DNA of 53,466 nt from Trichocoleus desertorum ATA4-8-CV12. Its GTDB lineage: Bacteria > Cyanobacteriota > Cyanobacteriia > FACHB-46. The notes below the pieces were generated by a model that saw only the letters and a program-made list of their open reading frames with translations, had not been told where the DNA came from and made no database searches. This document shows positions 18,242 through 27,833 of the stretch, in pieces. The stretch's first letter is position 1; every line of letters starts with the position of its first letter. The stretch covers positions 1 through 53,466 of the forward strand of contig JAHHIL010000038.1 in assembly GCA_019358975.1 (NCBI GenBank). Reading direction: 5' to 3'. The position numbers and the translations under genes are program-made.

Positions 18242-19246
18242 TTAATCAAGCTCTGATCTCAAGCCAGAACTTATTGGAAACTTCTGGCGAAAACTCAGTA
18301 CTGACTCGCGCAGCTTTTTGTATCCCTGATCTCCTAACAAACGTTTTCCTAAAACAATCAGTATTAGGCGGATATAACTTTTGTCAAAACCTAATTGAGG
18401 ATAATAGAATAAAGCTTGTCGAGCAAAATGCATGGCTGCTTGAGCATCTTTGCTTTCCACGGCCTTCCAAGCAATATAGAGATTAATACGACCATAAGCC
18501 TTGCGCTTTAAGTAAAGATCCGTTGGTGAAGCATGTCTAAAATTTTTTTCAACCACTTTGGCCAGGTCAGGAAGAATCTCGTCAAACCTTTTGGATGTGT
18601 TTTTAGAGTGTTGTCGATAAAAAACTAAAGGTTCCTTGACCACAGCGAAAGTGTAATGAGCAGCAATTCGTACCCACATATCCCAATCTTCACCAAAGCG
18701 CAGACTTCTATCAAACTCTCCAGCCATGTCAAAGCAGCAACGACGAACTAGAGGTGTGCTGCCACAACTGAGTAGATTAGACTGAATAATCTGCCTCCAA
18801 ACATTACCTTCGGCCTCAGAGATCGTGACTTTACCCGAAGGCTCACCTTGCTCATTTGTTAAAGCAATCCAGGTATCTACTAAACCAACAGAGGCATTAT
18901 TTTCTAAGTGCGCTACCTGCTTTTCTAATTTTGTACGCTCCCAGAAATCATCTGCATCTAGAAAAGCAATGTACTCTCCTTTAGCTAAAGAAATTCCTTG
19001 ATTACGGGCTGCGGAAACGCCTTGATTTGTTTGTGTAATGAGTTGCAGTCGAGGTTCTATAGTTTGAATTTGAGCAGCCCACTGTTTGATCTCATCCGAA
19101 CTACCATCATCCACAATTAGAATTTCGAAACTGGCAAAGGTTTGTCGTAAGACACTTTCCACTGCTTGTGGAAGATAATCCATTGCATTGTAGGCTGGGA
19201 TAATTACAGAAACCTTGGGCATAAAGTTTGCACTCATTACCTTCAA
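18242..19246 (-). CDS. Glycosyltransferase family 2
   Basis: Predicted GT-A glycosyltransferase of 334 residues. PKVSVIIPAYNAMDYLPQAV, FEILIVDDGSSDE, AARNQGISLAKGEYIAFLDA and the DADDFW metal site are all present. RFGEDWDMWVRIA is the ED-containing catalytic block. It is similar in plan to the GT2 at 7202. The start ATG precedes the conserved VSVIIPAYN by only eleven residues. It follows the FkbM methyltransferase gene after 15 bp, which implies co-transcription. Sugar specificity is unknown. Confidence 0.87.
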   Translation of the reverse strand: MKVMSANFMPKVSVIIPAYNAMDYLPQAVESVLRQTFASFEILIVDDGSSDEIKQWAAQIQTIEPRLQLITQTNQGVSAARNQGISLAKGEYIAFLDADDFWERTKLEKQVAHLENNASVGLVDTWIALTNEQGEPSGKVTISEAEGNVWRQIIQSNLLSCGSTPLVRRCCFDMAGEFDRSLRFGEDWDMWVRIAAHYTFAVVKEPLVFYRQHSKNTSKRFDEILPDLAKVVEKNFRHASPTDLYLKRKAYGRINLYIAWKAVESKDAQAAMHFARQALFYYPQLGFDKSYIRLILIVLGKRLLGDQGYKKLRESVLSFRQKFPISSGLRSELD

Positions 19247-19261
19247 TGAAAACTCATCAAG

Positions 19262-20005
19262 CTAAACCTTAAAATCCTGCTGCTTAAAGATTAGAGTGTA
19301 AACAGTTTTTGCGTAGAGATCATAGCCTTGGCTATACATGAAGTTGGCGATCGCAGATGAGGTGTTTCGATTAATTGACGTTATATCTAAGTCCTCAACT
19401 AATACAACTTTTGGTCTGTATTTCTGCCAATCGTTAGACTTCAAAACTTGATAATCTAAGCCTTCTACATCAACATTTATAAAATCTATACTTTGGGTAT
19501 TAGGCAAATATTGATCTAAAACTTCAGCCAAGGTAGATGTTTCCAGTTCTGTTTCAGAAACAACTTTTACTTCTGTACCATCTCCAACTGTAATTCCATC
19601 TCTTTCAGCAGAGAGCTCTTTAGAAAATCCATTAAAATTGGACAAATTAAAACTGTAATAAGTCAAAACTTGTTTACTATCCGAAATTGGAATTTCTAAA
19701 TTAATATCTTTTGGTCTCAGTTGGTTAAAGGCTGCCATACTACCTGGCATAGCATCAAGGTTTATGCCTTGCCAACCCTGAAGATAAAAATAGTATGTAT
19801 TGGACAAGCATTGTGGATGAAATGCACCAATATCTACAAAAAAGCCACTTTTTCGGTTTTCAAAGATACGAGCCAGGATCATATCTTCTCCCTCTTGTGA
19901 ATAAGACGGCCTATAGCCATCCGGCTGCTTGGGAACCACCTTGTGATAAAGGGCAGCTGCTTTACGTTTATAAGGTCTCAAAACATTCTTTAAGGTTGTG
20001 ATCAT
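19262..20005 (-). CDS. FkbM family methyltransferase
   Basis: Predicted SAM-dependent methyltransferase of 247 residues that would O-methylate a sugar or a glycan terminus. SYSQEGEDMILARIF, FVDIGAFHPQ (the SAM-binding acidic/glycine motif I) and DFINVDVEGLDYQVLKS are the diagnostic FkbM blocks. The N-terminal ~30 residues are basic (RPYKRKAAALYHKVV). The base composition is AT-richer than in the flanking genes and it contains only one HIP1 site, at its 5'-proximal edge near 19347; with the next two genes it forms a HIP1-poor stretch. Confidence 0.87.
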   Translation of the reverse strand: MITTLKNVLRPYKRKAAALYHKVVPKQPDGYRPSYSQEGEDMILARIFENRKSGFFVDIGAFHPQCLSNTYYFYLQGWQGINLDAMPGSMAAFNQLRPKDINLEIPISDSKQVLTYYSFNLSNFNGFSKELSAERDGITVGDGTEVKVVSETELETSTLAEVLDQYLPNTQSIDFINVDVEGLDYQVLKSNDWQKYRPKVVLVEDLDITSINRNTSSAIANFMYSQGYDLYAKTVYTLIFKQQDFKV

Positions 20006-20080
20006 CGGTTAGGCACCCAATGCAACTTACTATCGAAGCTAGTATCATTCTTAAAGCGAGGCAAAACACGATGATAGCAA

Positions 20081-21256
20081 CTATGCCACTTCCGTTAACA
20101 ACTGCTTCATCGACTGGGCAGCAGCTTTCCAGTTCAAGCGAGATTGATACTCATTGAATGAGGAGTAAGCAAGCTGTTTATACTCCTCGTATTTCGTCAT
20201 GAGAGAGATTACATAGGTGCAATATTCTGAAATCTCCGCATCTAGGGCAAAGGTTTTTCCATTAAAGCCATCCCTAATTACAGTGGTCATCCCTCCCACT
20301 TTTGATGCCAAACAAGGAACTCCAAAAGAATTTGCTTCACAAAGAACGTGACCAAATGTTTCTGCTCTAGATGGCAAAATCAAGAAATGAGATTCACAGA
20401 ATAGCTGGTTGAGTTGTTGCAATCCTTTTTCTGTATATTTGTCAACAAAACCAATTGTTTTTACAAAATCAGGTAGAGGTTCAGTTGTAATGGGTTGGCA
20501 TCCGACCAGAAGCAGCTCGGTCTTTAATCCCCTCCTATTTAATTCCTTGGCAACTTCAAGGGCAACATCTCCGCCTTTACGAAACCACTCAAGACCGATA
20601 AACAATAACTTACAAGGTTGAGCTGCCCTAGCATCAACGATATTTTTGATATCTTCATGGGTTCTATCACACTTGATGTTTGCCCCCCAAGGAATAATCC
20701 TAATCTTAGACTCTGCAATTCCATAGGTTTGGATCGCAGTTTGAGCGGCCCACTCCGATAAAAACACTACTCTTTCACATCGTTCTAATGATGCTTTTTC
20801 TAGCGCACAGATATTTCTTCTGGTCTCATTACAAAGATTCTTAAATGTAGGATAGGCATTAATCACCCATTGAAATGTTGCATCTGTCCAAAGAACAATG
20901 GGTTGTTTGCAGTCTAGGTAGGAGAATGGCAAAGCATTTTCTGGACATAGCACTATATCCGAGTTGAATTCAGAGAGCTTTCTAGAAACTTTGGACGCAT
21001 ACTCTTGCAGGACTAATGGCTCTGCCCAACTTTCATAAACTCTTTTAAGAACTTTGTAATAAAACTTTTTCTTAAAAGTAGTAATGAGCCTATTTTCCTT
21101 TTGATCTAAAGGACCTAGGTAATCCAGCAAGACTGATTCACTTTCTAAATTCTTTGCTAGATGATGACCTGCGCCAAAAAGGCCAAATAGCTCTTTCGGC
21201 CAACTCGACTCATCTAAAGCATCATAGGTAGTTAGATAGCCCAGTCGTAACACCAT
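20081..21256 (-). CDS. Glycosyltransferase family 4
   Basis: Predicted GT-B glycosyltransferase of 391 residues. Visible features are VVFLSEWAAQTAIQTYG (hinge region of the acceptor domain), KLLFIGLEWFRKGGDVALEV (donor-domain start) and the late SRAETFGHVLCEANSFGVP block, the E-x7-E motif. AAGGAG eight bases upstream confirms the ATG. It is AT-rich and lacks HIP1 sites, unlike most genes in the window, which suggests the stretch 19360-22725 was acquired or recombined separately. Confidence 0.86.
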   Translation of the reverse strand: MVLRLGYLTTYDALDESSWPKELFGLFGAGHHLAKNLESESVLLDYLGPLDQKENRLITTFKKKFYYKVLKRVYESWAEPLVLQEYASKVSRKLSEFNSDIVLCPENALPFSYLDCKQPIVLWTDATFQWVINAYPTFKNLCNETRRNICALEKASLERCERVVFLSEWAAQTAIQTYGIAESKIRIIPWGANIKCDRTHEDIKNIVDARAAQPCKLLFIGLEWFRKGGDVALEVAKELNRRGLKTELLLVGCQPITTEPLPDFVKTIGFVDKYTEKGLQQLNQLFCESHFLILPSRAETFGHVLCEANSFGVPCLASKVGGMTTVIRDGFNGKTFALDAEISEYCTYVISLMTKYEEYKQLAYSSFNEYQSRLNWKAAAQSMKQLLTEVA

Positions 21257-21316
21257 CAGTTATGCTCCTTGGATCATGATTCGTAAGTGATGAGCGAAAT
21301 CAAACTAAAAGCAATG

Positions 21317-22513
21317 TTAGACAGCGATTTTTTGCTTAGGTAAAATTTGTTGATTCATAGTCTTGAGCAACACTGCTTCAATCCCATTCACCATGCTATC
21401 TAAGCTAAATCTACTCGCCATATGTTCGCGGCATCTCTGACCCAACTGGGGATCTTTCTCTTTCCAATCCAAGTTTTGCTGTAATACTTTGGCTAACTCT
21501 TGAGCATTCCCAGGTTCGAAAAGTTGAGCTTGGAATTCTCCCGTCAAAATTTCTGGAATCCCTCCGATTTGACTCGCCACCACAGGAGTTCCACAGGCCA
21601 TTGACTCAATCACAACTCTGCCGAAAGGTTCTGACCACAAGCTCGGAACAACAGTGACATCACTGGTTTGATACAAAGTTGCAGTATTGGTTAAGTGTCC
21701 TAAAAAGCTAACCCGCTGTTCTATACCCAAATCTTTCGCTAGTTGCTTCAGAGACTGTAGATATTGCTCTCCCGACTCAGAACAAAGGTCTCCAATTTCA
21801 GGATTAAAGTGAATTAATGGTTTGCCTGCAATTAATAGCTTGATATTGACTCCTCGATCCGCCAGTAGAGCAGATGCTTTAATCAAAACTTCTAAACCTT
21901 TAGGTTTATCTATTCTGCCGACATAGCCAATAACTTTGACATCTTCAGCAATATCTTGCTCCTCTCTCAAAGCTAAGCTATTAGCAACAGGTCTAAACTT
22001 CATCAAGTCAGTGCCGTTATAGACGACGTCAATTTTTTCCTTGGCAATCCCCTCCTGAAGCCAATCATTCTTAGTTTGGTCTGAAACTGCGACAAACTGA
22101 TTAACTCGCTTCAAAGCAATGCGCCTTTGATAATTAAATTCCAGCGGGGGGAGTTGCAGATAGCAAACAAAAGGGAGTGATCTAAAGCTAGAGAGTAGAC
22201 AGCCGAAAAAACTAGAATAGTAGTCATTGCTGAAGACAACAGTATCTTGCTCTATGGGAATCTCTCGAATACTGTTTAAGCCAGAAATGAAAGTAAGAGT
22301 TTCTTTGAGTTTTCGTCGATCAAAACCATAGCTATTGACCTTAGTTAGAGAACTGCAAAAAGATTGATATTTCTCTAATAGATCCCCCTCTTTGATGTAA
22401 ACCAGGCTAATACGATGACCTCGCTGAAATAAACCGTGACAAATCTCAAGCAAGTTTAATTCTTGCCCACCTCGACGGGAAGAAAGTTCATTTTCTAGAG
22501 CAATCACATGCAT
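21317..22513 (-). CDS. Glycosyltransferase family 4
   Basis: Predicted GT-B glycosyltransferase of 398 residues. RRGGQELNLLEICHGLFQRG marks the N-terminal glycine-rich motif, VGRIDKPKGLEVLIKA the donor domain, and EPFGRVVIESMACGTPVV the E-x7-E motif. A GAGGAA lies upstream of the ATG. Like the preceding gene it is AT-rich and free of HIP1 sites. It lies directly downstream of the hepA-like exporter, 58 bp away. Substrate cannot be assigned. Confidence 0.87.
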   Translation of the reverse strand: MHVIALENELSSRRGGQELNLLEICHGLFQRGHRISLVYIKEGDLLEKYQSFCSSLTKVNSYGFDRRKLKETLTFISGLNSIREIPIEQDTVVFSNDYYSSFFGCLLSSFRSLPFVCYLQLPPLEFNYQRRIALKRVNQFVAVSDQTKNDWLQEGIAKEKIDVVYNGTDLMKFRPVANSLALREEQDIAEDVKVIGYVGRIDKPKGLEVLIKASALLADRGVNIKLLIAGKPLIHFNPEIGDLCSESGEQYLQSLKQLAKDLGIEQRVSFLGHLTNTATLYQTSDVTVVPSLWSEPFGRVVIESMACGTPVVASQIGGIPEILTGEFQAQLFEPGNAQELAKVLQQNLDWKEKDPQLGQRCREHMASRFSLDSMVNGIEAVLLKTMNQQILPKQKIAV

Positions 22514-22571
22514 AAATTAATGTTCCTCTTGCTACGGGATTAACCTTTTGAAAGTTGGTAAGTTTTGAGAA

Positions 22572-24422
22572 CTACCCTACTTGGCCCATCTCATATTGCA
22601 TTTGGTGATATTTCCAGAGCTTGCCGCGTTGTTCTAGCAATTCTTGGTAAGTGCCCTGTTCTACAATCCTTCCTTGTTCCAAGACTACGACTTTGTTAGC
22701 CCGAACAATGGTCGAGAGTCTATGCGCGATCGCAATTACCGTGCGACCTGTAGATAGTTTCTCTAAAGACTCCTGAATCAAGCGCTCTGAAAGCGAGTCA
22801 AGCGCACTCGTAGCTTCATCCAAAATCAAAATTTCTGGGTTGCGGAGGAGTGCCCGTGCGATCGCTAGCCTTTGTCGTTGACCACCAGAGAGACGCACTC
22901 CGCGATCGCCTAGTTGGGTATCAAAGCCTGCTGGCATCTCTTGAATAAACTCTAGAGCATTGGCAAATTTAGCCGCTTCCCAAATTGCTGCTTCATCCAC
23001 ATTCTCTAAACCGTAGGCAATGTTGTTACGGATAGAAGTGTTGAAGATAAACGTATCTTGACTCACTACCGCGATATGACGGCGCACTGAGTTAAGCTCA
23101 AACTCTCGCAGATCTACACCATCGACCAAGACTTTGCCTTGGGTAGGATCATAAAAACGAGGTAACAAGTCAACCAGTGTAGTTTTTCCAGCACCTGAGG
23201 CCCCGACTAAGGCGGTCATTTCTCCTCGCTTAATCGCCAGCGTCACATTCTGAAGCACTAACTGAGCAGACTCATAACCAAAGTCAACAGAAACTAGTTC
23301 GATCGCCTTCTTGAGTCCAGTGAACTCTCGAACTCCATTAGATAAATATGGTTTGTTATCAGTCCGTAGAAGCTCCTTAATATTGTCTAGGGAACCTCGG
23401 AAGCTACTGATCATGGCACGGTTACCATTAATTTCATGAACTGCGGGTACTAGACGAAACAAGATAAATAGAAAGGTGAGCAAAGAAGCTGTTTGCATTG
23501 TGCCATTGGCGACAAATACAGTCAGAGCCACGATGATCATGCCAACCAAAATGGTGGTGGCCAAACCTTCTGCTAAAGGCCGTACGATCGCCCAGCCGAT
23601 GACCGCTTTGGTTCCCGCGTCCACAATTTCATCACTGGCTCGATAGAAGCGTTTACGCTCAAAATCTTGAGTTGCAAAAGCTTGAACCGTGCGAATTCCA
23701 TTAATAAATTCCATCGCTACAGATGTAAATTTACCGTTGGCTTCGGAAACTGGAAAACTCGCTTCTCGAACTCGCTTATTTAATGTCGAGAGTCCTACAC
23801 CTAGCAAAACAAATAACAGTACTGAGGTGACGGAGAGTTGCCAAGAAATGCGGAAGATGATTACCACATAGACTAAAAGCGTCAAGCCTTTAGTCATAAT
23901 GAAGGCAGTCAGGTTAAACACTTGTCTGAGCCGACCAATCTCTCCGGTAATGCTATTCAGCAGTTCACCAGAATGAGACTTGCTGAAATAGCTCAAACTC
24001 AAAGCTTGCCACTGTTCAAAAATGCGCTTGTGTAAGCGATTGACCAGATGCATTTGAGCCATTTCTGTATAGACATAGGTCAGATAGTTAAATCCTGCCC
24101 GCAGCCAAGTTGACAATAAGATTAGGCCAGAGACCCGAAACAGGCGGCTTGTTTCCGATGTGTTAACTCCTAAAACCCAGATATCAAACCAGTTAATTCC
24201 TGTTCTGAACGGCTCAGCATTGGGGTTGACTAAATTCTGCAAGAATGCCAACAAGAAGCCTAGCCCGAATCCCTCAAAGGCTGCCGATAAGAGCGAGAAG
24301 ACGACAGCTAAAATTGCGATTTGTGGAAAGTATTGAAACTCCCGGAGAATTAACTCGTTCTCTTTCCAAAAGCTCGTTGCTTTTAACAGGTGACGAAGAA
24401 ATGCTGGAAGCTTTAACTGCAT
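22572..24422 (-). CDS. hepA: HepA-type ABC exporter (polysaccharide export)
   Basis: Half-size ABC exporter (616 aa) likely moving polysaccharide or its lipid-linked precursor across the inner membrane. The first ~330 residues form six membrane segments. The ATPase domain carries Walker A GASGAGKTT near residue 409, VSQDTFIFN (Q-loop), LSGGQRQRLAIARALL, ILILDEATSALDS and AHRLS. The N-terminus (LPAFLRHLLKATSFWKENEL) and its place directly after a HepC-like gene match the heterocyst-envelope hepC-hepA pair of Anabaena. The symbol marks that similarity; a heterocyst role cannot be concluded here. It may replace the missing Wzx flippase. The gene at 5389 is a broken relative. Confidence 0.85.
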   Translation of the reverse strand: MQLKLPAFLRHLLKATSFWKENELILREFQYFPQIAILAVVFSLLSAAFEGFGLGFLLAFLQNLVNPNAEPFRTGINWFDIWVLGVNTSETSRLFRVSGLILLSTWLRAGFNYLTYVYTEMAQMHLVNRLHKRIFEQWQALSLSYFSKSHSGELLNSITGEIGRLRQVFNLTAFIMTKGLTLLVYVVIIFRISWQLSVTSVLLFVLLGVGLSTLNKRVREASFPVSEANGKFTSVAMEFINGIRTVQAFATQDFERKRFYRASDEIVDAGTKAVIGWAIVRPLAEGLATTILVGMIIVALTVFVANGTMQTASLLTFLFILFRLVPAVHEINGNRAMISSFRGSLDNIKELLRTDNKPYLSNGVREFTGLKKAIELVSVDFGYESAQLVLQNVTLAIKRGEMTALVGASGAGKTTLVDLLPRFYDPTQGKVLVDGVDLREFELNSVRRHIAVVSQDTFIFNTSIRNNIAYGLENVDEAAIWEAAKFANALEFIQEMPAGFDTQLGDRGVRLSGGQRQRLAIARALLRNPEILILDEATSALDSLSERLIQESLEKLSTGRTVIAIAHRLSTIVRANKVVVLEQGRIVEQGTYQELLEQRGKLWKYHQMQYEMGQVG

Positions 24423-24477
24423 TATTTTCTGGTTAGGTAAAAGTTGTCACGCCCAAGAAAAGATCATTGTTAGCTTC

Positions 24478-24527
24478 TCCCCATTCCTTCTGCTGGGGGA
24501 GGGGTAACCCAAGCGGAGGAATGGGGA
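24478..24527. repeat. Intercistronic inverted repeat between hepC-like and hepA-like genes
   Basis: Perfect 11-bp arms (TCCCCATTCCT at 24478-24488 and AGGAATGGGGA at 24517-24527) enclose a 28-base loop. There is no T tract on the minus strand directly after it, so it is not a standard terminator. It could be an RNA-processing or stability element between two co-transcribed genes, or a dispersed palindromic repeat. Confidence 0.6.
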
Positions 24528-24548
24528 ATTGCCTAGACTTCACTCTTC

Positions 24549-25466
24549 TTAGTAAGCGCCAAAACCGGACAGCACTTTAGGAACGGTCAGTAGGAGAATC
24601 TTCAAGTCTTTCCAAAGCGACCAGTGACGGAGGTATTTCAGATCGGAGCGGTTGACCATGTCGATGTCTCGAAGGTTAGAGCGGGCCATTACTTGCCATG
24701 CTCCTGTAATTCCTGGGAGCGCGTTCAGTCGTTGTCGCACATCGGGGCTGATTCGGACTGCGTCATACAGTGCCCAAGGACGCGGACCCACAAAGCTCAT
24801 CTCTCCGCGCAACACATTAAACAGTTGAGGGAGTTCGTCCAAGCTGTACTTGCGTAACCAGCGACCATTGGGAGTAATGCGGGGATCATTCTCATGTTTG
24901 TGCAAGCCTTGCTGATTACCCATAACTTGGTGGTGCAGTTCTTCTGCGTTCACAATCATGGTGCGGAACTTATAAATCCGGAACAGACGGCCTCGTTCGC
25001 CCACACGCCACTGACAGAAGAGGATGGGACCAGGTGATTGTAGGTGTATCACTAAGGCGATCGCCAGAAATACAGGGCTCAGGAGCAAGATGGCGATCGC
25101 AGCAGCGACTCGATCTAGCAGGCGCTTGATCCACCAACTGCCACCAGATTGCTTCTTCGGGAGTTCTGGGGTGTTAGGAATGGTGAGAAATAAGGATTTA
25201 CCTGCTTGCGCGGAGGCATCAGCCCAATACCGGAGCTTTTCTTCTCCTACATCCGGAGCGAGGCTGATCAGGCGAACGGGCGATCGCTTTAGGCAAGCCA
25301 CCAGCCAACGTTGGCTATCGAGAGAAGGTAGATGCAGTCTGTCGTTGGTGTGAGCGAGGCGAACCAAGAGCTGTTTCTGTCGCCATTTCAGTTCGTATTT
25401 AAATGGGTGCTCGCTTTTAGGAAGAGGTTTAAGAGCAGAATCTTTGGGGATTGAAAGTAGGTTCAT
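24549..25466 (-). CDS. hepC: HepC-type initiating sugar phosphotransferase
   Basis: Polyisoprenyl-phosphate hexose-1-phosphate transferase, loading the first sugar onto undecaprenyl phosphate. The C-terminal ~190 residues are a bacterial sugar-transferase domain: WWIKRLLDRVAAAIAILLL (membrane re-entrant helix), FRIYKFRTM, DPRITPNGRWLRKYSLDELP, LRGEMSFVGPRP and LPGITGAWQVMARSN. The ~110-residue N-terminal extension (WRQKQLLVRL, LPSLDSQRWLVACLK, YWADASAQAGK) is that of HepC proteins as I remember them, not of WbaP, which has several extra membrane helices. It precedes hepA in transcription order, as in the Anabaena island. Confidence 0.85.
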   Translation of the reverse strand: MNLLSIPKDSALKPLPKSEHPFKYELKWRQKQLLVRLAHTNDRLHLPSLDSQRWLVACLKRSPVRLISLAPDVGEEKLRYWADASAQAGKSLFLTIPNTPELPKKQSGGSWWIKRLLDRVAAAIAILLLSPVFLAIALVIHLQSPGPILFCQWRVGERGRLFRIYKFRTMIVNAEELHHQVMGNQQGLHKHENDPRITPNGRWLRKYSLDELPQLFNVLRGEMSFVGPRPWALYDAVRISPDVRQRLNALPGITGAWQVMARSNLRDIDMVNRSDLKYLRHWSLWKDLKILLLTVPKVLSGFGAY

Positions 25467-25565
25467 AGCGATTCAGAGGGATAGGTGATACTGAATGGGG
25501 GGTCAGTCGGTAATCAGTTTCGACATCTGAAGTTGAAGACTTCAATCCAGGGAAAACCGAGATGG

Positions 25566-27764
25566 CTAGGCAGACCTAGAGTAGGGTAGATAACTGCTGG
25601 CTGAGATTTCAGCGCCATTGGCAATCACACCAATTACGTTGAGTTTGTGCAGCATATTGGTGGCTTGAGTAAGCTCGCTGCGAGTGACTTGGCCCATACG
25701 ACCCACCATTAACACTCCATTGCAGAAGGAGGCCGTGAGGATAGCATCTACGATCCCCAAAACGGGCGGTGCATCGAGTAACACTAGATCGTAAGATTCC
25801 TCAAAGGTAGAAATCAGTTCTGCCATCCGCTGAGAACTCAGAAGCTTGGCAGGATCGGTAGGAGTGGGGCCAGCGGTCAAGATCGAGATATTGCTGTAGG
25901 CGATCGCGGGTTGAATATAACTGTGCTCCTCGGTAATAGGGCGATCGCTGGCTAACAGAGTAGAAAGTCCCTGTTCATTGGGTAGGTTGAGCTGTTTATG
26001 CAAACTTGGACGACGCAAATCTGCATCAATCAGGAGCACCCGCTGGTGTAAACGCGCCGCACTCATCGCCAAGCCTAGCGCCAAAGTTGATTTGCCTTCG
26101 CCTGCTAAGGCAGAGGTAACCACCAGAGATTTGAAGGGGAAGGTGGAATTGAGGAGCTGAATGTTTTTGTAAATCAGGTCTAGGGATTCTCGGAAAGGAG
26201 GCCAATCTACGACTTGCAGAGTGGCTGGGGCCAAAGCAGGAGCTTTACGGAAAGATAAGTTGAGCATGGGCTCGCTAAAGCCAGAGCGCGGCACCGCTGG
26301 GATCAAGCCGAGTAAAGGGACTGCTACTTGTTTCTTCAGTTCATCAGAACTGTGAACCGCATCGTCAATACCCTCTCGGACAAAGGCGGCGACACTTCCT
26401 AGAATCAAGCCTGCCACCGCTCCCAAGAGCAAGTTCTGCTTCAGACTGGGGCCAATTTGGCTACCCAATTGTGCCGCTTCTACCACCTGCCAGTCAAACC
26501 CACCCCGTGCAATCTCCAGCGCTAGTTCCTGCTTTGCGGTCAAGAGTTGTTGCAGTGTCTCCCGACCCACTTGCACATTGGGCTGTAGCCGTCCATATTC
26601 AGCCAGCAATCGAGGAAAGCGTTTGAGCTCTGTGGTTAATTGCTGCTCGGTTTGGGTTAGGGTCTGGCCACGAGCCTGCAAAGCTCTAGTATTGACCTGA
26701 GCCTCTACCAATTGAGTGATCAGAGTTAAGTCTGTAGCCCCTAGTTGGCCTGCTCTGAGTAAATCCCTCCCTGACTGGTTTAGCTGGGCTGGAACCGTTC
26801 CCAAGACTCGGCTGACTTCAGCTCGTAGTAAATTGAGTTGTCGTTGGCGCTGTTCTATCAAAGATTTAATGTGCGGATCGGCATCTTTAAACCGGAGACG
26901 CTGTTGCTCTAAGGCTAATTCACTCTTCTGTAGCTCATTAAGCAAAGCTTGGTAGCGCGAAGATTGACTGAGGCGAGAGGCGACCAAGGCTTCTTGAGGC
27001 GATCGCTTGACCTGTTGTTGCAAAGCCGCATAACGGGCCTGCATATCTTTCAACTGTGCTTGATTAGTACGTTTATCTTGTCTGACACTATTGAGCGCAT
27101 CAAACAAAGCTTTCGATTGTGCTTCTGGGTCAATCAGGTTTTGGCGATCGCGGAACTTCTCCAGAGCATCTTCTGCTTGCTTAACTTGCTCTTGCACCTT
27201 GGGCACTTGCTCAGTAATAAATGACAGACCCTTGGCTAAGCGTTGCTGTTGCTGCTCTCGGTTATAACCTTGATAAACCTTTTGAATTGCCTGTAAGACT
27301 TTTTGCGTTTTCTCTGGGTCAGAATCAGCGTAGACCACCTCAAACACCTTGGTTTTGACTTTATCTTCAACAAGTTGAGTCAAGACCAACGACTTCTGAA
27401 GTTCCCCCACCGTAATGTCTGGATATTGCGGCTTCAAAATCTTCACCGCTCGCTGCAACAGATGAGAACTCCGCATTAGCGTCAATTGGGTGGCAGTATC
27501 CACCTCAACTCTAGCGTCCGCAAACGACATCTCCGCATTGCCGTTTTCTCCTCTTTTACTTTGGTAGTTGGATTCCACCAACAGTTGCATAGAGCTTTGG
27601 TAAACTGGCTCAGCTAGAAAAGTGAGGACTGCAGCGATTGATAAAACGCCGCTAAATACACCCAAAAGCCAGAAGCGTCGGCGCATGAGGACTGCGAACA
27701 GTTGTCCATATCCTGGATCTGCCTCAGCGGCCTCAATGTGCTTTCCTTCAGTTAGGTCTACCAT
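25566..27764 (-). CDS. Wzc-like polysaccharide co-polymerase with tyrosine-kinase domain
   Basis: Inner-membrane protein controlling polymer length and export, partner of Wza-like channels (compare 1677). A first membrane segment lies near residues 30-50 (FWLLGVFSGVLSIAAVLTFL), followed by a Wzz domain and a long periplasmic coiled coil (about 150-440, rich in Gln/Lys/Leu). A second membrane segment (LLLGAVAGLILGSVAAF) lies near 450. The cytoplasmic BY-kinase has Walker A ALAGEGKSTLA, VLLIDADLRRPSLH and LVLLDAPPVLG. The C-terminus has only two tyrosines (SSYLPYSRSA), not a full Tyr cluster, so autophosphorylation may be limited. The ATG at 27764 with GAGGTGAG just upstream is preferred over a TTG at 27794. 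Confidence 0.9.
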   Translation of the reverse strand: MVDLTEGKHIEAAEADPGYGQLFAVLMRRRFWLLGVFSGVLSIAAVLTFLAEPVYQSSMQLLVESNYQSKRGENGNAEMSFADARVEVDTATQLTLMRSSHLLQRAVKILKPQYPDITVGELQKSLVLTQLVEDKVKTKVFEVVYADSDPEKTQKVLQAIQKVYQGYNREQQQQRLAKGLSFITEQVPKVQEQVKQAEDALEKFRDRQNLIDPEAQSKALFDALNSVRQDKRTNQAQLKDMQARYAALQQQVKRSPQEALVASRLSQSSRYQALLNELQKSELALEQQRLRFKDADPHIKSLIEQRQRQLNLLRAEVSRVLGTVPAQLNQSGRDLLRAGQLGATDLTLITQLVEAQVNTRALQARGQTLTQTEQQLTTELKRFPRLLAEYGRLQPNVQVGRETLQQLLTAKQELALEIARGGFDWQVVEAAQLGSQIGPSLKQNLLLGAVAGLILGSVAAFVREGIDDAVHSSDELKKQVAVPLLGLIPAVPRSGFSEPMLNLSFRKAPALAPATLQVVDWPPFRESLDLIYKNIQLLNSTFPFKSLVVTSALAGEGKSTLALGLAMSAARLHQRVLLIDADLRRPSLHKQLNLPNEQGLSTLLASDRPITEEHSYIQPAIAYSNISILTAGPTPTDPAKLLSSQRMAELISTFEESYDLVLLDAPPVLGIVDAILTASFCNGVLMVGRMGQVTRSELTQATNMLHKLNVIGVIANGAEISASSYLPYSRSA

Positions 27765-27833
27765 TCTCACCTCGAAAACAGTTGAAGAATTCAAATCAGT
27801 TCAAACCAGGCACAAGTCAAACCAGTGCTCAGC

